A stretch of 22,072 nt of DNA from Girardia tigrina. Taxonomy: Eukaryota > Platyhelminthes > Tricladida > Dugesiidae. This document shows positions 17,793 to 22,072 of this stretch, in pieces. The notes beneath the pieces are model-generated. The model worked only from the letters and a program-made list of their open reading frames with translations. It made no database searches and was not told the DNA's origin. The position numbers were made by a program, and so were the translations under genes. How positions within the stretch are numbered: the stretch's first letter is position 1; each line of letters starts with the position of its first letter. The DNA is taken from positions 511-22,582 of the forward strand of contig MQRK01186922.1 of NCBI GenBank assembly GCA_001938485.1. Reading direction: 5' to 3'.

Positions 17793-18486
17793 TAGTTGTC
17801 CCCGCCTATTCTGCAATCCCCACCCAATTTGCGTTAAAATCATCAAATTATGATTTTTTGGCAAATTGGACTCATATTTCAATGAAAATTTCTCAATCTG
17901 CTAATACCCGCCTAATCCGCGTTTAAAAAACAATTTTAAAATTTTTTATTATTATTTTTATAAAGTTTATAAAGAGTTTTGATAAATTCACCACTTTCGT
18001 AATTAATTTCGTCATTTTAAAGTAGTTTACTAAGTTTTTAATAAATTTGTTTTAATATTATCCTTTCAAATGGGAATTAATTTAAGTTTTGATCAAAAAG
18101 AAGAAATAATTCCATATTAGAAATTTAAGAAGACAACAAACGCTCAATGGGAGTGTTATTTTGATGAGAAGTTTAAAAAGAATATAGGCCTTCGAACAAT
18201 TGGTAAAATTTTGAAGAATGAAGAGTCTATATTGGCTGCAGCGGCCAAAACGAGGGCCGGAACAAAGAAAATTGTACAACCAGCATATCCAGATTTAGAA
18301 AAAGCCTTAGAATTATTGTGTGATAATCAAGGAGCAATTAACAATCCCATAACTGAAGCAATAATTATCTCTTAGGCAGAATTGTTTGCAGCGGAGCTTA
18401 ATATAGACAATTACAGTATGTCAAACGGTACTCTGTCGCGTTTTAAGAGAAGAATAGGAATGAAATATTTATATTTATATTTCTAA
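17793..18486 (+). mobile_element. pogo/Tigger-type transposon, 5' part
   Basis: TA (17791-17792) is followed by TAGTTGTCCCCGCC, close to the CAGTTGTCCC terminal repeat of Tigger elements. The 5' leader includes a small hairpin (AAATCAT/ATGATTT near 17840). The transposase start follows at 18070. No right terminal repeat was found. The coding match stops at about 18465, where a short TATTTATATTTCTAAA repeat begins, so the catalytic half is gone. Confidence 0.8.
18070..18486 (+). pseudogene. pogo/Tigger transposase N-terminus (CENP-B-type DNA-binding domain)
   Basis: From ATG 18070 one frame runs to TAA 18484-18486 with two in-frame TAG stops (18118-18120 and 18373-18375). It reads MGINLSFDQKEEIIPY, then GLRTIGKILKNEESILAAAA, VQPAYPDLEKALELL, AELFAAELNID and SNGTLSRFKRRIGM. 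This is the order of the two helix-turn-helix units shared by pogo transposases and CENP-B: first S..TV..ILK..E.IL, then YP.LE.AL and later AS.GWLSRF+.R.GI. The DDE domain that should follow is absent. The domain would bind the terminal repeats. Confidence 0.82.
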
Positions 18487-19379
18487 AATTTCTAAATATT
18501 TATATTTCTAAAAATCTATTTAGATTAAATTTACAAAATTTCGTTATCATCTGAATCACGGTTTGTTGCTCAAGCTCAAAGTTTAATATGATCATATATG
18601 CTGATAAAATGAGAAATAGTGGAGGAACAAAGAATGAATCCGCGTAAAGTTGAGATAAATTTACATAGTCCGCATCAAGACGGTTCTGTCCATACAACGC
18701 CTTTGATGAAAGGCACCAGGAGCCGCCTCAATTTACTGAATGTCAAATCAACACAGAATTCGAAACAATAAATAACAAATTATTATAATTACAATTAAAA
18801 TTAAAACAGAAACTTTCAAAGACAAAAATTAGCTCACCCGTCATATATGACGAGTCTTTTTCTAGTTTTACATTATTTTATTCATTACGTATTTATTAAA
18901 CTGTTTTGAAAATATATAATTTCAAACTTTAAGTTCCAATTATTAATTAGTTTTGAATTCTATAAAAATTACAGAAAAATAGTTCGTAATTTAATACCAA
19001 AAAAAGAAATTTTATGAATTTAAATAAATTTTTGATTTAATATACGAATAAATTTTAATACATTATCATAATTTTTATAAAAAATGAATTTCTAAACTTT
19101 CTATATATTAATTTTTTTAAGTAAATGTAAAATTAATAAATAATTTATTTGCATTAATTTTCAAGAAAAGATTGACTGTTCTTTGATATAAAAACATTTT
19201 AAAATTTTCTACAATATAAATTAATTTTCAGTGGAATAAAATAAAATTAAAAGATAATTGAAAACGAACATTTTATATTAATTCTTAATAAGAGAAAATT
19301 AAATGAATTTTTTAATGTCGAAATTAACAAAATTCCTTAAATTTTAGTTTTATTAATTTGTCTTTTTGATATGATATAC
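18487..19379. other. stretch with an unassigned GC-richer part and one palindrome
   Basis: A moderately GC-richer part at about 18560-18750 has a 65-codon minus-strand frame (18500-18697) with no recognisable family. It could be residual transposon sequence. A 14-bp perfect palindrome, CGTCATATATGACG, lies at 18839-18852. The rest is A/T-rich. Confidence 0.35.
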
Positions 19380-19640
19380 TTAGGCTGTCCCAAAAGTCCT
19401 CAGGTGGCTTTTAAAAACACACTAACATTTTACCAAATTTAACCAAATTTGGACTGAACATTATTCAAACTGTCATAAATACTGTGTTAAAATTTCAAAG
19501 CATAAAATTAAAAAAAGTTAAATTTTGTTTTATTAAAGTATTGAAATTTTAAAAGTGCAGCGAATTCAAATCAAGCGGTTTTTAACAATGGAACCTGTAA
19601 AAGTAAATACTCGAATTAGATAAACGTAATGTCAACAAGG
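19380..19640 (+). mobile_element. mariner-type 5' end without its partner
   Basis: TTAGGCTGTCCCAAAAGTCC (19380-19399) is a mariner-type terminal repeat, related to the one at 13088. It is followed by about 190 bp of leader-like sequence, then ATGGAACCTGTAAAAG near 19589, where a short frame soon closes. No right end or recognisable transposase domain follows, so this is a 5' fragment. The right boundary is approximate. Confidence 0.45.
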
Positions 19641-19888
19641 GAGTATTTATTTCTACTTACAGAAAAAAATAGTTATTATAAAACGTATAACTATAAAATA
19701 ACACAATATAAGAATAAAATAAAAATAAAAATAACCGTGAGTCTTTAAAATTTTATTCATTGTCATCAAAAACATGAATCGGACATCAACGATAAATTCA
19801 CAAACAAATATGCGGTAATTAATTGTAATGTTATTTTGAATTTCCAATCAATTTCATTATTGATTTTTATTTTAGTTTTTATAATCAT
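19641..19888. other. AT-rich stretch, no feature seen
   Basis: Only A/T-rich sequence, with open frames typical of Ile/Tyr/Phe-rich shadows. Confidence 0.35.
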
Positions 19889-19987
19889 TATTCTGTCCAA
19901 CAAATCTGGTGGAATGCCATGAGAAGATATCAATTCTTCCGCACCTCTGAACGATTTACATAAATTTACTCTCATATAACATGACAA
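19889..19987 (-). other. possible short coding exon
   Basis: On the minus strand the frame from ATG 19987 reads KSFRGAEELISSHGIPPDLL DRI before it turns A/T-rich. The first 33 codons look like globular coding sequence with a GC content above the flanks. An acceptor-like AAATCGTTCAG precedes RGAEELI. No donor was found and no family was recognised. Confidence 0.2.
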
Positions 19988-20484
19988 TTATGTCAACTTT
20001 CAACAGAAATGTTTTATTTCTCCAATTTTTGGCTGCTTTATAGTGTTATTATGTCAGATAAAACTTGATTACAAGATATTTGATTATAAACATCTGATTA
20101 AAGATTTAATTTTTGTAATTAAATCTGAAAGAGTCTACTAAAAATAAAAAAAACAGTTAACAGAACAACTAAATCCCATAATATTAATGACATTTATTGA
20201 ATAATTAACTGAAGCGACATAGTTCAATCTAGAAACCTTCTAGTTCTTTTGTAATATAAATGCTAAGTTATTCTTTTTTATTCATTAGAACTTGAATTAT
20301 ATCTCTAACTTCTGTTAGAGAATGGGATCAGATCGACGTCTTTATCACAAATCAACATGGTCCCGCAATTCACATTTAAATCAGTTAGATAACTTTTTCA
20401 GTTTTTCTTCGATATCTTCCAACGATAAAATATTCCAAACATAACAACAAGCGAGCACGAACACACACACCTGACCAAATACAA
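19988..20484. other. AT-rich stretch with a perfect hairpin
   Basis: Contains a hairpin with 8-bp arms, TCTCTAAC and GTTAGAGA, around TTCT (20302-20321). The last part (about 20320-20484) may be the leader of the mariner transposase, but no terminal inverted repeat was recognised. Confidence 0.4.
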
Positions 20485-21271
20485 ATGGTATCAAAAATAT
20501 ACAGAACATATACAGACAATTCAGGAAGGAAACTGGTGAGAGAAATTCACACTACAGAACCAAATAAATGTTGCCAACGTTTTTTTGTTCTAACTAAAAG
20601 TAAAAGAGGATTCTCTGCTTCAGAAATTCTTCAGCAACTTCAGCAGGCATGGGAAGACGCAAATCACCCAGCACTGAAAACTATTCAACAATGGTTGACT
20701 GATTTTAAAAAAGAAAAGCGGACGTCCTTCGACGATTCATCAAAAAGTGGCAGGCCGTCATTAATAGACGATGAAAGGATTAAAGCAGTCAAAGAAATGA
20801 TTAATGAAGCTCCAAATGCATCTTTGCGTTATATTGAAAATGAACTTTCTTTAGGCCAAAATACAGTCCACAAAATTTTACGTGAAAAACTTCATTACAA
20901 AAAAGTTTGCTCTGGTTGGGTCCCTCACGAACTTTCTGCTGCTAATAAACAACAACGCATTAACACTGCAAAGTATATACACCATGTAATTTCACAGATG
21001 GGTGATGAGATATATTCCAACATAGCGATCGAGGATGAGATATGGGTCTTTTCCAAGAGAAAGAAAGAAGATCACAAAGTTTGGATTCCTTCTAATGCTG
21101 TTCCACCAAAAGTGATAAAGCCATCGCCAATGACTGATAAAAAATCTCTTGTTTTCGTAACCTTTACCTGCAACAAACGTTTTAATGTAAAAGCACTGTC
21201 ATATGGTACCAAGATTGATTCCGAGGCGTATGTGAAGTTTGTTCATGAAACCGGTGAAAATGGAGGAAACT
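20485..21271 (+). pseudogene. mariner transposase, truncated at a chimeric junction
   Basis: ATG 20485 opens about 256 codons of good mariner sequence. The first helix-turn-helix contains SASEILQQLQQAWEDANHPA and TIQQWLTDFKKEK. The linker is SSKSGRPSLIDDERI, and the second helix-turn-helix is ASLRYIENELSLGQNTVHKI. WVPHEL is a mariner hallmark. The first catalytic Asp is in IEDEIWVF, followed by KVWIPSNAVPPKV. The frame slips by one base near 21252, so that the family motif TGEKWRKLRS straddles two frames. Sequence similarity then stops at about 21271. The second and third catalytic Asp residues are absent, so it cannot work. The long open frame and few changes suggest a fairly young insertion compared with the other mariner pieces here. 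No 5' terminal repeat was found. Confidence 0.88.
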
Positions 21272-22010
21272 TAGATCTTTGGATAGTCTGAGGTATCCAC
21301 ATGTTGAGCCATTTGAAAGAACTCCGCAAACAGATCTTCTGTATGAATCTGATAGACAAAGCTATCACTATCCATATACATTAGCTGTAAATCCTGGAAT
21401 TTAGGGATCATGATGTCATAGTGGAAGTCGTACATCAAGGTCTTGGATAGATCCTGGATTGACACCCCCACATATATCGGCTTATTAAACTCAAATGATG
21501 TCTTCAGCATATGTATACTCACAAGGTTTTCAATGTTTATAATACTGCTGTGGAAGTTTGATTTGGCAATGAGCTTCTTTGCCCGCTTCCAATCACATAC
21601 CACTTCGATGTTGATTCTGTTGCGGATATTCTCCATCGTTTTGCCAAAAACGCTGTTATTGTACAGTTTGAACTGATCCTTTTCAAAGTCATTTTTGGCA
21701 TTGGTCCTCAGATTGGTGTTAAAGTCAATATATGGCTTAAGCCATTTTGACTGAATAAACTGAAGAGCCCGATGGATTTTTGTAACTATAGGGTGTTGGA
21801 GATTGATGTAATGGGTTACATATCTTTGTTTATTTTCCAAGTGACAGAGCAGCTTCTTATGTTTTCCATTAGTAGGACATTTGCTCTCAGGCTGAAAAGG
21901 CAGCTGCTCATGTCTTGTATGGATGGATTTGGGATATTCAGCATCCACTTTCAATATGTAACCTACATCTCCATTAGAGTCCAGCTGTTGAATTGGAATT
22001 TCTTCTGATT
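21271..22010 (-). mobile_element. Polinton/Maverick-type DNA polymerase B fossil
   Basis: Fossil piece of a Polinton-type element: the later part of a protein-primed family B DNA polymerase, covering the palm, with the conserved region around FGKTMENIRNR and a polymerase active-site motif of the YxDSDS kind. About 245 codons. The retained stretch looks largely whole, but it is cut at both ends: at the mariner junction on the low-coordinate side and at a microsatellite on the other. No integrase, ATPase, protease or capsid genes of the element are in the window. Related polymerases occur in adintovirus-like elements, so the exact family is unproven. It looks younger than the Ty3/gypsy fossil. 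Confidence 0.82.
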
Positions 22011-22012
22011 CT

Positions 22013-22072
<60 letters not shown>
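22011..22072. repeat. compound (CA)n(TA)n microsatellite at the window end
   Basis: CA dinucleotides from about 22013 to 22040, then TA to the last base. The Polinton fossil ends against it. Confidence 0.95.

Noticed and set aside
18082-18279. Minus-strand open frame in the pogo remnant
   Set aside because: The plus strand carries the clear CENP-B-like domain, so the minus frame is a shadow.
21443-22008. Two plus-strand open frames at 21443-21676 and 21772-22008
   Set aside because: They are antisense shadows of the Polinton polymerase fossil.

Overview
AT-rich (roughly 75% A+T by eye), gene-poor metazoan nuclear DNA. The evidence is intron-like splice borders, long TA and CA microsatellites, a scaffold gap of 50 N, and a dense layer of decayed eukaryotic transposons: at least six Tc1/mariner/pogo pieces, a hAT, a MULE, a Ty3/gypsy fossil and a Polinton-type DNA polymerase fossil. 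No bacterial operons, ribosome binding sites, rRNA or CRISPR were seen. The species cannot be fixed. The one recognisable host gene is so diverged that the lineage is probably fast-evolving.

Left part (1-3100): a minus-strand exon at 300-686 begins a protein resembling the N-terminus of the E3 ubiquitin ligase HECTD1, with a possible upstream exon at 812-1023. A decayed mariner-like transposon (1728-3015) with both terminal inverted repeats follows. Middle-left (3100-8680): mostly AT-rich sequence with a possible exon at 3708-3926, a hAT remnant (5763 to about 6300) and a GC-rich, cysteine-rich likely terminal exon at 7341-7528.

Centre (8680-13880): a MULE (8682-10580) with a readable but broken transposase on the minus strand. 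Its right end has become a 14-15 bp minisatellite, and it contains a scaffold gap whose two flanks are identical. A Ty3/gypsy fossil touches its right end. Next come two direct copies, 2.34 kb apart, of a ~145 bp repeat. The repeat carries a TATA box, an initiator exactly 30 bp downstream and a hammerhead-ribozyme-like fold. Between the copies are a possible host exon encoding a membrane segment (11808-12153) and a mariner 3' end (13088-13345).

Right part (13880-22072): a transposon tail, a GC-rich island (14600-14930), an internally deleted Tc1-like element with ~210 bp IR/DR-type inverted repeats (15560-16304), an unidentified 175-codon open frame (16485-17009) ending beside a short TTAGGG array, a pogo/Tigger remnant (17793-18486), a mariner 5' end (19380), and a mariner transposase (20485 to about 21271) fused at a sharp junction to a Polinton-type polymerase fossil on the opposite strand. 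The window ends in a CA/TA microsatellite.

The genes do not form a pathway. The window is mainly a graveyard of mobile elements between a few host exons. The items most worth following are the promoter-hammerhead repeat pair, the minisatellite grown from a MULE terminus, the diverged HECTD1-like start and the cysteine-rich exon.
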